64,000 nt of DNA from Flavobacterium defluvii (GCF_900129555.1 NZ_FQWC01000008.1:1-64000), one strand, 5' to 3'; positions 1 to 8,522 are shown, numbered from the stretch's first letter. Notes: generated from the letters alone by a model not told the origin. A program made the numbers and translations.

Positions 1-289
1 TGAGTTACGCAAAAGTACAATTTAAAGTCATTTTACACAATTTATCACTAAATAAAACTAAAAAAATTTGTTTTACAACACAGAATCTTTTCTTTGGACG
101 CCGGAGCGGAAAGAAAAGAAGCCCGCAACACAGTATAAGGGATAGGGAATCCCTTGTGAAAGCTTCATGCATCGCTTAGGGTAAAACGGCGCTCTGTGCC
201 TTTTTGGCATCAGGGATGCACCGCCAAAACGCAAAAAGGCACCCGACCGGAGGAAGGGAGCCCTTTTTGCCGCCCGCATCTGCGGGTCA

Positions 290-1093
290 TCACACCTTAA
301 GTGGATTGGACTGGAAGTTCTTGAGGTTCAGGAAGAATCCCCTGTTTTCGGTCATCCCGAAACGGAACAGATTCCAAAGGAGAGAGCATCCCAACTGCGC
401 AAGGGAGGAATTGATGAACAGATCCTGCTTTTCAAGGCTTTCGGCAAGCGAACAGCTTGGTGTGCCGTCAAGCGCTTCGGAGATTTTGAGCAGTTCCCCG
501 AATTCGTCGGTCACAAAGGGCAGGACAGGGACGGTCTGATAGATTTGGGAATCGGGCTGTCTGATTTCCGAAATGGTGGAAAGCACTACCTGACCTGTAT
601 GCTGGCTGTTGCCGAAATCCAACCAGTATTTTGGAGTGTCCCTCTGCGGAATGTTTCGTTGAAGCGAGGCGAGGATTTCCGCAACCTTGAAGCGGGACTG
701 CACGCTGTCCGTGCAGGTAATGTACAAATTTGCCCGCGCATTTTTTGGCAGCCTTCCAAGCGCATCCTTTTCAAATTTAACGCTTTCGGCTTTCCAGTCC
801 GTACCCATGAAGCGGTTGGCACGGTTGATAAGGGCAGCGGATTTATACAGTCCTGTTTCGCAGGGTGCGAAGCGCTGTCTCCCGATATTGGCGTCGCTTA
901 TCAGGTCGTCATCCCAAAGACGGACACAAAGACCTGCATGACCGAGCGACACTAGGCTGTGGTTCATTTCCATAAGGGCGGTGAGCACTTTCGAGCCTGT
1001 ACCACCTGCGCCTATAAGGTTTACGGTCAGCGGGTTTGTGGGGCTGATGAGATAGGGGTCGGCAAAATGCATTTTTGTTTTAACGGTTTTCAT
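290..1093 (-). CDS. PRTRC system ThiF family protein
   Basis: This 267-residue protein has a ThiF/E1-like Rossmann fold. The nucleotide-binding motif GAGGTGS is at residues 28-34, followed by an acidic DDD cluster at 61-63, NIGRQRF at 69-75 and CTDS at 127-130. E1-like enzymes adenylate the C-terminus of a partner protein; the substrate here is unknown. It is the last visible gene of the leftward PRTRC (ParB-Related, ThiF-Related Cassette) cluster, and its ATG overlaps the stop of protein B in an ATGA arrangement, which implies translational coupling. The family assignment is firm; the biochemical role in mobile elements is not established. Base composition is richer in G+C than the chromosomal genes to the right. 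Confidence 0.88.
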   Translation of the reverse strand: MKTVKTKMHFADPYLISPTNPLTVNLIGAGGTGSKVLTALMEMNHSLVSLGHAGLCVRLWDDDLISDANIGRQRFAPCETGLYKSAALINRANRFMGTDWKAESVKFEKDALGRLPKNARANLYITCTDSVQSRFKVAEILASLQRNIPQRDTPKYWLDFGNSQHTGQVVLSTISEIRQPDSQIYQTVPVLPFVTDEFGELLKISEALDGTPSCSLAESLEKQDLFINSSLAQLGCSLLWNLFRFGMTENRGFFLNLKNFQSNPLKV

Positions 1094-1818
1094 GACAATA
1101 GGCTTTTAAGTGTTCTGCTGTTTTTTTTCAGTACTTCGGTGGGGAAAGGTCTTCCTGATTCAATCAGGTCTTTCCACAGGCTTACGCAGCTGCCTTTTAC
1201 GGGACTGCTGCTGCCTATAAGGTGGCTGAAGTAGCTGTTGAAGAAATAATCCTCCCAAGCGCCTGTAAATTCTTCAAGCGAGGCGGATGTTTTGATGCTG
1301 ACGCTGACCGACCCCATGCACACCCTGCCGTCCTCGTAGATGTTCAGCAGAGGTGCATGGCATAGCGGTGTCTTCTCTGTAGGTCTTCTGTTTCCGACAA
1401 CCGCAAAGACCCTGAGGCTGTTTCTTGTCGCCTTCCATATCATGGCGGGCAGGCAAGCCCTGCCGTCTGCAATGCCGAGGCTTTCTATGAAATGCAGGGT
1501 TCTTTGTTGGGGTTTGGTGTACCAAAGCACAGAGCCCCTGTCAAGGCTTGGAATGATGTGCAGTATGTTTGCGGGCAGGATGCCTTCGGATTTAAGAAAG
1601 GCGGTCTGATTCTGCTTTTCAGATACCAGTGCCTTGGCTAACGCCTGCGCCTCACGCTCGGTCAGCGGGTGTGCATTGACTGGCGTTCCGTCCCCGTCCA
1701 TATCGTAATGCTCCACATATACCGCCCTTTCCGCAGATTGGCTCTGATAGAATACAAGTGCGGAGGTGGGATGGTAAAGCACGCCCAACTGGCTGGTAAT
1801 GTCTTTTGTCTTATTCAT
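1090..1818 (-). CDS. PRTRC system protein B
   Basis: This 242-residue protein matches PRTRC protein B in overall pattern (N-terminal YHPTSALVFY, then LHIIPSLDRGSVLWYTKP, a central PAMIWKATRNSLRVFAV block and LCHAPLLNIYEDGRVCMGSV). The frame stays open upstream to 2220, but ATG at 1818 is the best start: it overlaps the stop of the upstream gene by 8 bases, and the homologous region begins here. It sits between the unnamed 390-residue gene and ThiF in one leftward operon. The molecular function is not known. No membrane segment or signal peptide is visible. Confidence 0.85.
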   Translation of the reverse strand: MNKTKDITSQLGVLYHPTSALVFYQSQSAERAVYVEHYDMDGDGTPVNAHPLTEREAQALAKALVSEKQNQTAFLKSEGILPANILHIIPSLDRGSVLWYTKPQQRTLHFIESLGIADGRACLPAMIWKATRNSLRVFAVVGNRRPTEKTPLCHAPLLNIYEDGRVCMGSVSVSIKTSASLEEFTGAWEDYFFNSYFSHLIGSSSPVKGSCVSLWKDLIESGRPFPTEVLKKNSRTLKSLLS

Positions 1819-2983
1819 CGTCGTCTGATTTATAGTCATACAGCAGTTCGCACAGGTCGTCCAAAAGGGAAAAGAACCTGCGTTCGAAATCCAGGCTTTG
1901 GTGCATGTCGGCATTATCGTCGAATCTTTTGAAGATGGTCGGCTCGTGCATCTGGCTGTATTCGTTGAACTCATTGTTGATGCTCTGTTCAAGGGTTTCA
2001 TAGAGCCATCCTTTGGTGTGCGAAATAAAGGAAATGTATTTGTGCATCGGGATGCTTTCGCTTTCTTCGTCGTTCTGCCCGTCCTCAGAGCAGGCGGGTG
2101 CGTTTCGGAAAATTCGTTCGTTTGGATAGTCGCTGAACAGCCTGTGCGCTTTTTGTGCAGCCGAAAGGCATTCCTTGTCGAATGCATCACGGCATTTGAA
2201 GGCGAGCAGGCGGTGTTCAAAAAACGTCAGGTTGAGGGGATTGTATATCTTTTTTTCTATATAGTCCCCTATAAGCTCCGCCTTGTCAAATTCAGAAACT
2301 AGACGTTCGGTCTGCTCGCCTTCGTCGTCCTGCTCCGTCCATTCCCTATGCATTTCATACATCCAGTACAGGTAGCTGTCCTGCTGTCTGTAGTAGGGGA
2401 CGTCGGTGATATGGTAGAGGTAGGAAAACACGCTATAAAGCAGTTTTGCATTTTTTGTGTACCACGCATCGTGGCTCATCCAATACAGCGGTTCGACGGG
2501 TATGTAATACAGGGTCGTGCCTGTATCGTGGGTCTCCTCACTGACAAGATAGGTTTTCGTACCGTCCTGCATCAGACTGATTTGGGGGCAATCCGCGTAC
2601 TGCTTTTTCAGCATTCGCTCCGCATCCCACATGGACAGCGCTAAGTTGTAAGGGTATCCAAAGCAGTCGGCCTGCATGGGAGTGATGCCGTAGTGAGCCG
2701 TCAGAAGCGAAAGGGATTTGTAGAACTGCGGCTGCATTTTGCTGAGTTTCCTGCGGGGCTGTACAGTTTTGGTTTGCTCCAGTTTGGGCAGGAATGTAAC
2801 TCTCAGAAAATTATCGGAAGCATTCCGACAGGGACTGATTTTGCTCTGTCTTTCTGAATTTCCCCTGCGTCTTTGGGTCTGTGCATCCAAGCCATGAAAT
2901 TTCCCAGCTGGTCGTGCAGCTGTCTTTGTCTTTTCCGTGGAAGGCTTATTGTACCTGCTATCGTTTTTTTCTGCATGGTTCAT
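1811..2983 (-). CDS. PRTRC-cluster protein, possible F-type member
   Basis: This 390-residue soluble protein lies between PRTRC proteins C and B. Its first 80 residues are basic, low in hydrophobicity and look unstructured. The folded part starts near residue 83 (MQPQFYKSLSLLTAHYG), so a shorter start is possible, though ATG 2983 fits the 15-base gap to protein C. The middle is rich in Tyr and Trp (YWMSHDAWYTKNAKLLYSVF) and the C-terminus is acidic (YDYKSDDDE). Position suggests the slot occupied by PRTRC protein F in other clusters; I do not recognise a diagnostic motif, so this is inference from context. Function unknown. Confidence 0.7.
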   Translation of the reverse strand: MNHAEKNDSRYNKPSTEKTKTAARPAGKFHGLDAQTQRRRGNSERQSKISPCRNASDNFLRVTFLPKLEQTKTVQPRRKLSKMQPQFYKSLSLLTAHYGITPMQADCFGYPYNLALSMWDAERMLKKQYADCPQISLMQDGTKTYLVSEETHDTGTTLYYIPVEPLYWMSHDAWYTKNAKLLYSVFSYLYHITDVPYYRQQDSYLYWMYEMHREWTEQDDEGEQTERLVSEFDKAELIGDYIEKKIYNPLNLTFFEHRLLAFKCRDAFDKECLSAAQKAHRLFSDYPNERIFRNAPACSEDGQNDEESESIPMHKYISFISHTKGWLYETLEQSINNEFNEYSQMHEPTIFKRFDDNADMHQSLDFERRFFSLLDDLCELLYDYKSDDDE

Positions 2984-2998
2984 TGCTTTTAAATTTGG

Positions 2999-3217
2999 TT
3001 ATCCTTTTGTTCCCATTACGGTTTCGAATCTGTATTCCACCGCATCGTCCCTGATGACTGGCGCTGAAATTGTGGAGGTCGTCAGGATGGGGTAGGTCGG
3101 GGCGTAGAAATTCAGCACCGCCTCGACGCTCCATCTAGGTTCGGGGTCGCTCAGCCTTATCTGCTGACCCTTTTCAATGATTATGAAAACCCGTTGTAGG
3201 TGTGTTGCTAGTAACAT
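2999..3217 (-). CDS. PRTRC system protein C
   Basis: This is a 72-residue protein of the PRTRC C family. It shows the family plan: an N-terminal strand (LQRVFIII), a DPEPRWSVEAVLNFYAPTYP block in the middle that recalls the family's 'lpDPnp..sp..v...Ya..YPeL' pattern, and a C-terminal VEYRFETVMGTKG. The length agrees with the family. It lies 11 bases after the stop of protein E and 15 bases before the next gene, so it is part of the same transcript. Function unknown; the family is found only with other PRTRC genes, usually on plasmids and integrative elements. Confidence 0.85.
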   Translation of the reverse strand: MLLATHLQRVFIIIEKGQQIRLSDPEPRWSVEAVLNFYAPTYPILTTSTISAPVIRDDAVEYRFETVMGTKG

Positions 3218-3228
3218 ATCGCTGTATT

Positions 3229-3882
3229 TTAATATTCATATTCCTCTTGGTCTTCTTCTTCCTCTTCATATTCCTGCTCCTCAAAGGACATTTCCTCATC
3301 GGGCTGAATCTCGGCATGTTCGGGATAGAGCGCCTCTTTGGGCGATTCGGGCTTTTCCTGCTCTGAACCGAAAAGGCTGGGAGCGGAGAACCTGTCCGAC
3401 AGGGAGGTTCTCTTTCTGCGTATCTCGTCGGCTTTGTCGGGAAACTCCGCCACTTCGGGAACTTTCATCCATGCCTCACGGAATCTGCCCTGTTTTTCCA
3501 GTTCCTCCGCCTTTGCCATTGCGTCGCTGAATCTTTTGTCCTTGGCTTCATGCTGTTTCCTCTGCGTGTCGGCTTTTTCTTTTTCCTTTGCCGACTGCAT
3601 TTTTGCTATCTCCAACTGCTTCATGAAAGTTTCCATGTCTGCCATCAGTCCCGATGCGCTCTGCATCGGGGCGGTAATGGTCTGAAAGAATCCGTTGTCG
3701 AGTTCCTCTGCAGTTCCCCTCAGGTTGAGCGGGGGTATGATGTTTTTGGCATTGTCCCCGCAGGCTTCATTTTTAAGCATGACCGATACGACAAGGATGC
3801 CCTCGGTCGATTTTGCGATGGTCAGGTGCAGATCCCCTGCAATGTCCATCTGTGTTATCTGATTGAAAAAATTGCTGTTCAT
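3229..3882 (-). CDS. PRTRC system protein E
   Basis: This 217-residue protein starts with MNSNFFNQITQMDIAGDLHLTIAK, as in PRTRC protein E, and carries the IIPPLNLRGTAEELDNGFF region near residues 47-66. A long charged helix follows at about 85-150 (MKQLEIAKMQSAKEKEKADT), probably a coiled coil. The last 25 residues are almost entirely Glu and Tyr (EEQEYEEEEEDQEEYEY). The acidic tail is reminiscent of DNA-mimic or protein-docking tails, but that is only a suggestion. It is upstream of C, the unnamed gene, B and ThiF in a single leftward cluster. Confidence 0.85.
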   Translation of the reverse strand: MNSNFFNQITQMDIAGDLHLTIAKSTEGILVVSVMLKNEACGDNAKNIIPPLNLRGTAEELDNGFFQTITAPMQSASGLMADMETFMKQLEIAKMQSAKEKEKADTQRKQHEAKDKRFSDAMAKAEELEKQGRFREAWMKVPEVAEFPDKADEIRRKRTSLSDRFSAPSLFGSEQEKPESPKEALYPEHAEIQPDEEMSFEEQEYEEEEEDQEEYEY

Positions 3883-3971
3883 AGCTGTAGATTTTAATGT
3901 CTGTCTTTTATCGGCTGGACATACTGAGAAGCTGTAAGTCGCCCGCTTTGCAGGCAGTCGCCCGTCTTTTT

Positions 3972-5045
3972 TTAATTCAGCATCAGCGCCTTATTGCCGT
4001 CCACGGCAAAAGAGGTGCATAGTTCGAAGGCTTTCTGCGATTTCAGCTGTGCCGTTCCTCCCATCACGATGGACTGAAGTTTGGCTTCATCGTCCTTGTA
4101 GGTGCGCACGTTCTGATAATATCCCGTCACGGCATTGTAAGCGCCGTAGAGCGTGCCTTTTGTGGTTTCCATCTGCTGGGTGTCGCTTGCCATGGCATAG
4201 GCAAAAGCATCTTCCACCGTGTTTCTGAAAATGGCAGACACGGCATCATGTGCGCCAGTTTTAAGCATTTCCAGAGTTTCCCTGTTTGGGCATAATGCCA
4301 ACTGAATCAATTTCTTGACCTCGGCATCCGTAACTTTTACTTTAGCCCAATTGTTGAAGATGTCCTCCAACTGACTGCTCAGCGTGTTTGCCAGTCCCAT
4401 GACCTTGTGCGCATCATCAAGGCGCTGTTTTGCTCCCGAAGTATGTCGGATGCGCACCACGTTGCTCATGTTGCGGAGCGAGGCGTTAAGGGTGTTTTGG
4501 CATACGATTCGGATGGGAGTGAAGGCTGCTGTAATGCTTCCGCTTCCATCGTGGGAGGTGGTCAGGAAAATATACTTTTCAGTCACATCATCTCCGCTGC
4601 CGACCCTGATGTAGTCGGGAAGCTTGGCTGTAATGAAGATACGTTCCCCGTTTCCCAAAGCCCCTGCGGTTTCATACAGGATGCCTTCGCTGCCGCCGAC
4701 TATGGCGTCAAAAAAGCTGAACGCCTCACGGTTCTGTACTATATGGTAGTCTTTGCCGACTACACCCAAAACCGTATTGCTGTCGGTCCGGATGGTGGAG
4801 AAATAATCGGGAACATGCAGTTCTGCACCTGACACCGCAGTACCGTCCTGCATTTCGTCTTTTGGCAAGGCTTTGGCGTATAAAGGGGTTTTGGCGACCT
4901 CGTAATCCAATTGCGCATGCCTGATAGCTTCTGCACTTGTAGGATAGTCCTGCACCGTCTGCCCGAGATTGTGCCACGCTTTCTCCTTTACGCTGAAAAA
5001 TGAATAATTTCCTGTGATGCTGTTGTAATTGATATTGTGTGCCAT
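3972..5045 (-). CDS. DUF932 family plasmid/phage-like protein
   Basis: This 357-residue protein belongs to the DUF932 (phage/plasmid-like TIGR03299) family. It starts MAHNINYN, then EKAWHNLGQTVQDYPTSAEAIRHAQLDYEVAKTPLY, which is the family's signature 'WH.LG..v....ts.eAl..A.LdweV...pl'. A later block, TPIRIVCQNTLNASL (around residue 180), is also characteristic. Members occur on plasmids, phages and integrative elements next to ssb and replication genes; the role is not established. It lies 50 bases downstream of ssb and 89 bases upstream of protein E, so it is likely part of the same leftward gene run. Confidence 0.88.
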   Translation of the reverse strand: MAHNINYNSITGNYSFFSVKEKAWHNLGQTVQDYPTSAEAIRHAQLDYEVAKTPLYAKALPKDEMQDGTAVSGAELHVPDYFSTIRTDSNTVLGVVGKDYHIVQNREAFSFFDAIVGGSEGILYETAGALGNGERIFITAKLPDYIRVGSGDDVTEKYIFLTTSHDGSGSITAAFTPIRIVCQNTLNASLRNMSNVVRIRHTSGAKQRLDDAHKVMGLANTLSSQLEDIFNNWAKVKVTDAEVKKLIQLALCPNRETLEMLKTGAHDAVSAIFRNTVEDAFAYAMASDTQQMETTKGTLYGAYNAVTGYYQNVRTYKDDEAKLQSIVMGGTAQLKSQKAFELCTSFAVDGNKALMLN

Positions 5046-5095
5046 GATTAATATGTTTAAATGTTTATAGCTAAATAATAATGCCTTTGCAAGCC

Positions 5096-5488
5096 TTAAA
5101 ACGGCAGGTCTTCCTCAGGCTCCTGCACAACAGGTATACTGCTTTTGGTTTTCGTTGCTGTAACTTCGCCCTGTGCCTTTTTTACGCCTCCGTGCAGTTT
5201 AATCTGCGAGGTATTGAAGTTCAGCCCTGCGTGCAGTTCTCCGTCGCTTCCTTTCCACGCTCTTGCGCTTACCCTGCCAGAGAGTTCCACAAGCGTGCCT
5301 TTGGTCAGGATGTCCGCAACCTTCGGGCTAATCCAGTAGGCACAGTCAAAGTAGGTGGTCTGTTCCACTCTTTCGCCCTCCTTGCTTCTGTAGCTCTCGT
5401 TGGTTGCTATTGAAAAATTCACGACCTGTCTGTTTCCTGACAAGGTGCGCACCTCTGCGTCTTTTGTTACTCTTCCGATGATGTTCAT
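5096..5488 (-). CDS. ssb: Single-stranded DNA-binding protein
   Basis: This 130-residue SSB has an OB fold over residues 1-105 (MNIIGRVTKDAEVRTL, then VNFSIATNESY, TTYFDCAYWI and LVELSGRVSARAW). A linker rich in Lys and Thr leads to the acidic tip EEDLPF, which in SSBs docks partner proteins. It is an element-encoded copy, distinct from the chromosomal one expected elsewhere, and probably protects single-stranded DNA during conjugal transfer or replication of the element. It is the first gene of the leftward PRTRC run; the 680-base gene-poor stretch to its right should hold its promoter. Confidence 0.93.
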   Translation of the reverse strand: MNIIGRVTKDAEVRTLSGNRQVVNFSIATNESYRSKEGERVEQTTYFDCAYWISPKVADILTKGTLVELSGRVSARAWKGSDGELHAGLNFNTSQIKLHGGVKKAQGEVTATKTKSSIPVVQEPEEDLPF

Positions 5489-6171
5489 GATTTCTAATTT
5501 TTAAGGATTATTTTTTTTAAATTTTATTTATTCGGCAATGACGAGGTGGAGCTGTTTTGTTTCATTTTCCGCTTTCAATATTTTATTTCTCATTGCTGAC
5601 ATTTTTTTTATTCGTTTAAAGAGCCGGTGTATGCTATGTTTTGTTTCATGAGCAAAAAAAGGTTAGTGTTTAGCAGGAGCAAGGCTTTGATGGAAAATAC
5701 TACCCGAATGGGTGGAGATTTTATAGCAAATCCGCAGGACTCGGCCTTGCTGCTGGGTTAAGAACACGTAGGTACCTTTGCTCCTGAAATAAGACAGAAG
5801 CATACGGGCTTTTTGATAAAACTTGATCGGGAAGCCATGAGGATTAATTGTTGCAGGGGGAACTTAAGGCGGTTTAATGTTATAATTAAATTATGTGCGG
5901 TATCGTTTTGTAAAACAGGTATTTATACTTGGTGTAAAAGGTCAATTATTTCTAAATTTATATCCATTAATAAAGGCAGGGAAAAAAGTTTTTGATGCGG
6001 CTTTTATTGGCCTGCTCCGTGATGAAAAACATGGTGATCTTTACGCAACGGTGATTCTGAAGGAACTAAGCATTGAACTGTTTTGTACTGATGGTTACCT
6101 TTTTTATGTACAGATTCGGTTTTTATTTGAAAGTATAGTTCTTTTTTAAACCATATTTATAATCTTCAGCT
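5489..6171. other. Gene-poor stretch between ssb and outer-membrane gene
   Basis: These 683 bases separate the divergent ssb and outer-membrane protein genes and mark a fall in G+C from left to right. No convincing protein gene is present. A GTG-started frame at 5895-6149 has no recognisable pattern. A 37-codon frame at 5648-5761 coincides with a candidate structured RNA, listed separately. The rest is AT-rich, and promoters for both flanking genes must lie here, but I cannot place them with confidence. Confidence 0.6.
5674..5786 (+). ncRNA. Candidate structured RNA or origin-like fold
   Basis: CAGGAGCAA at 5674-5682 pairs perfectly with TTGCTCCTG at 5778-5786, enclosing about 95 bases. Inside are two further small hairpins: ACCCGAATGGGT near 5702-5713 and AGCAA near 5725 with TTGCT near 5747. 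A closed outer stem with internal hairpins is typical of structured RNAs or of replication and transfer origins. The same DNA also encodes an open frame (ATG 5648, stop 5759-5761, 37 codons, MSKKRLVFSRSKALMENTTR...), so a leader peptide is an alternative. Strand is assumed. No known family recognised. Confidence 0.35.
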
Positions 6172-7704
6172 ATGATCGTAAAAATACCTTGTAAGTTATG
6201 GACCTTGATTCTCTCCACGCTTATCTGCGCAGGAGTTTGTGCACAAGACAAGTTTGAAAAACTGTCTGATACGCAATTTAAAGCAATTGTCAACCAGGAA
6301 TTTGGAACCTTGATGGCTTCACAGTCCAGAAGCGATATTGGGAATTTTGCAGGTCTGGATATAAAGGAGGCCGAAGCATCTTTTGCGGGAAGTATAGTTT
6401 TTAAAAATGCTGCTATTCTGGGGATTAAACTTGATGGAGGATCTGCCGATGGGATTCTTCCCATTTTTACAAGTACCGAACTCAATTCAAAAATCGGTCT
6501 GCAATTACAGTACAGCTTTCTGGTTAGGAGGAAAGAACTTAAATACGAAAGTTTATCCTTTGAAGATGTCGAAATGAAAAAGAAGGAACTTCTGAGGCAG
6601 TTTAAGTTGGATTCGCTTTTAGCGGAACGCAAAGTCGAACTGGTGGAACAGCAGGTTGCGGAGGCAAAGAAGAAAATATTAGCAGCTGATAGTTTGATAA
6701 ATCTCTATCGTAGTGAACATTATATTAACCTTCAGAATGCACTACTGCGGCAAGCTACGGGAAAACGTGATTCATTAAGTGGCGAGTTGGAAAATGCCAG
6801 GTCTGAAAAAGAGAAAAATCAACTGATGCAAATGTTGTATAAACAGGATGCTGTAATAGCCGGCATAAAAACGGATATCAAAACAAAAAGTGAAATAATT
6901 AAAATGGAATATGACCGTGATAAAGTGAAAATGGAAATGTCATTTCTTTTAAGTGACTTGCAAGAACTAAAAAAAACGGATAATGATGTTTTTATAAGAT
7001 TAGGGACCCTGAAAGAACGATATGACATAGAGGCACGACAGCTTGAGAATAATGAAGGAGATAAGAAAATAATTGTGGCAGGTTACAAACTGCAGTGGTT
7101 AAGTTTAGGGTACAATGTGAAAAATACGTCTTTCAAATTGTTTAATCCTTTGAATAGCTTTGATGATCAAATATTGAAGGATCATTTTGTTTCGCATGGG
7201 CTAGGTCTGACATATTCATTCTATAATCTTTCAGATAAGGAATGGAAGTCCCGTTTTATCTCATTCAGTATTGAGGGAGCTCTAGAGGATAATTTTTCTA
7301 GCCTTACTAAAGTAACTATAAATGAAAAAGATAGCTTTAATAACGCCGATGACACGCGATATGGAACTGAGCAGTATATAGCATATACTGGAAGTTATAG
7401 GGACAATCTTGAAACGGTGCGGTTGAATTTCGATTATTATCAATTTTTCTTAAAGAATAATTTTGGTGCTATTCACTTATTTCCACAATATGCCATTAAA
7501 GAAAAGCTTAAGCCACAGATGAATTTTGGACTCGGTATAGTCTTTAGTTTTAAAGATAAAGATAATACTTCGAGCACCGTCAATGCCGAACTCTATTATA
7601 AAAGTACCGATTTGGCAAATGTCTCTGGCTCCGATAAGGAATTCTTTAAGAGAGGAGATCTCGGCATAAGGCTTTCTTTTCCGATAAAGTTTAACACAAA
7701 ATAA
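6172..7704 (+). CDS. Outer-membrane protein with coiled coil and barrel-like C-terminus
   Basis: This 510-residue protein has a signal peptide (LILSTLICAGVCA, cleavage near residue 24, before QDKFEKL). A small N-terminal domain to about residue 125 is followed by a long charged helical stretch, about 130-300 (VELVEQQVAEAKKKILAAD), with heptad-like spacing that suggests a periplasmic coiled coil. The last 200 residues alternate polar and aromatic residues (LNFDYYQFFL, LGIRLSFPIKF) and end like an outer-membrane beta barrel. Family not recognised. The next gene, a 51-codon CxxC protein, begins 7 bases after its stop, so the two look co-transcribed. It is cargo of the element and far more AT-rich than the PRTRC genes. 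Confidence 0.75.
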   Translation: MIVKIPCKLWTLILSTLICAGVCAQDKFEKLSDTQFKAIVNQEFGTLMASQSRSDIGNFAGLDIKEAEASFAGSIVFKNAAILGIKLDGGSADGILPIFTSTELNSKIGLQLQYSFLVRRKELKYESLSFEDVEMKKKELLRQFKLDSLLAERKVELVEQQVAEAKKKILAADSLINLYRSEHYINLQNALLRQATGKRDSLSGELENARSEKEKNQLMQMLYKQDAVIAGIKTDIKTKSEIIKMEYDRDKVKMEMSFLLSDLQELKKTDNDVFIRLGTLKERYDIEARQLENNEGDKKIIVAGYKLQWLSLGYNVKNTSFKLFNPLNSFDDQILKDHFVSHGLGLTYSFYNLSDKEWKSRFISFSIEGALEDNFSSLTKVTINEKDSFNNADDTRYGTEQYIAYTGSYRDNLETVRLNFDYYQFFLKNNFGAIHLFPQYAIKEKLKPQMNFGLGIVFSFKDKDNTSSTVNAELYYKSTDLANVSGSDKEFFKRGDLGIRLSFPIKFNTK

Positions 7705-7711
7705 TATAGAT

Positions 7712-7867
7712 ATGGCTGATCAAGAGGGGTATATTGCAGTTTGTAATGACTGTAGATTTAAGGGAGAAATTACAAGTAAATACAAGGCTTATAAAGACAG
7801 ACAAGATCACATGAATAAAAAGCCATCGCACCTTGTTCGCGTGAAGATAGTTGAAAACAGGCCTTAA
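7712..7867 (+). CDS. Small CxxC protein, 51 residues
   Basis: A complete short frame starts 7 bases after the outer-membrane gene stops and encodes 51 residues beginning MADQEGYIAVCNDCRFKGEI. The CNDC pair near residues 11-14 looks like half of a zinc knuckle; a single CxxC would need a second pair from a dimer partner. The remainder is basic (KYKAYKDRQDHMNKKPSH). The tight spacing to the upstream gene and the lack of stops support a real gene, but no homologous family is recognised. Cytoplasmic location is likely because there is no signal peptide. Confidence 0.55.
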   Translation: MADQEGYIAVCNDCRFKGEITSKYKAYKDRQDHMNKKPSHLVRVKIVENRP

Positions 7868-8017
7868 GTTTCCTGCAGATGAATCTGGCTTGAATTTTCT
7901 TCTGGTTTGCAATTCTGAATGCACAATGTTTTAAAGTCGATCGTATCTGATATGCAATACAAGCAGCACTAATGATTACTGAATTTTATCAAGGTCTGTT
8001 TCGTTTTAGTTTTTCTT

Positions 8018-8356
8018 CTAATAAAAAGTAAAATCGAATTGATAAGAGGTCTCTGTTCTTGTCAATTGTATTAGGCATTGTTTTTTTTCGGCTTGATCAA
8101 TTATGTAAGCAAAATATGCAATAGGCAAGTTGGCTTTGTGTTTGTCAATTTCGATTTTTTTAGAATCTGGAGCTGTAACTAAATATTTGTCGAATTGAAT
8201 CTGGTAATTCGAAAGTTCTGCCATTACATTTAAATTGTTGATAGTCGTTGCAGATAAATTTATATAAAAGTTATTTTTGTACTGGATGTCTACCAAAAAA
8301 AGCGTCCATAAGCCAAATTGTTTTTCCGTTAGAAATCCGTCCTGTTGTCCACTCAT
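8018..8356 (-). CDS. Hypothetical protein, 112 residues
   Basis: This 112-residue soluble protein has an alternating strand-like pattern (FLVDIQYKNNFYINLSATTI, LIQLTRTETSYQFDFTFY), suggesting a small beta-rich fold. No family is recognised. The start at 8356 is supported by a Bacteroidota -7 box TATTTTTG on the minus strand at 8367-8374, only about 10 bases upstream, so the mRNA would be nearly leaderless. It stands alone, 166 bases downstream of the next minus-strand gene. It is element cargo of unknown function. Confidence 0.6.
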   Translation of the reverse strand: MSGQQDGFLTEKQFGLWTLFLVDIQYKNNFYINLSATTINNLNVMAELSNYQIQFDKYLVTAPDSKKIEIDKHKANLPIAYFAYIIDQAEKKQCLIQLTRTETSYQFDFTFY

Positions 8357-8366
8357 TTTTTTTCTG

Positions 8367-8374
8367 CAAAAATA
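8367..8374 (-). promoter_or_regulatory. -7 box of the 112-residue hypothetical gene
   Basis: TATTTTTG on the minus strand matches the Bacteroidota -7 consensus TAnnTTTG and ends 10 bases before the ATG. No clear TTG -33 box is visible at the expected spacing, so this is a partial promoter match. Confidence 0.4.
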
Positions 8375-8522
8375 GGAAATAGACGATTCATAAAAAAGTC
8401 AAGAAATGGGCGCTAATTTTCAATTGCACGATAAGGAGTGTAGTTTTAATCAGAATAAGTGAATAATTAGATGTAATATTAGGCTATATCCTACGTAGCA
8501 TCGTTGTGGATTGAATTATTAT

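Noticed and set aside
73..279. 68-codon frame on the minus strand left of the ThiF gene
   Set aside because: It is rich in Arg, Phe and Cys with no recognisable pattern, and the segment looks like a G+C-rich intergenic block. I left it out rather than annotate it as a gene.
1819..2220. Longer start for PRTRC protein B
   Set aside because: The upstream extension overlaps the previous gene by 400 bases in another frame and looks like shadow sequence. ATG 1818 gives a normal 8-base overlap.
5895..6149. 84-codon GTG-started frame
   Set aside because: The composition is not clearly protein-like, the start is weak and no family is recognised. It fits chance in a gene-poor region.
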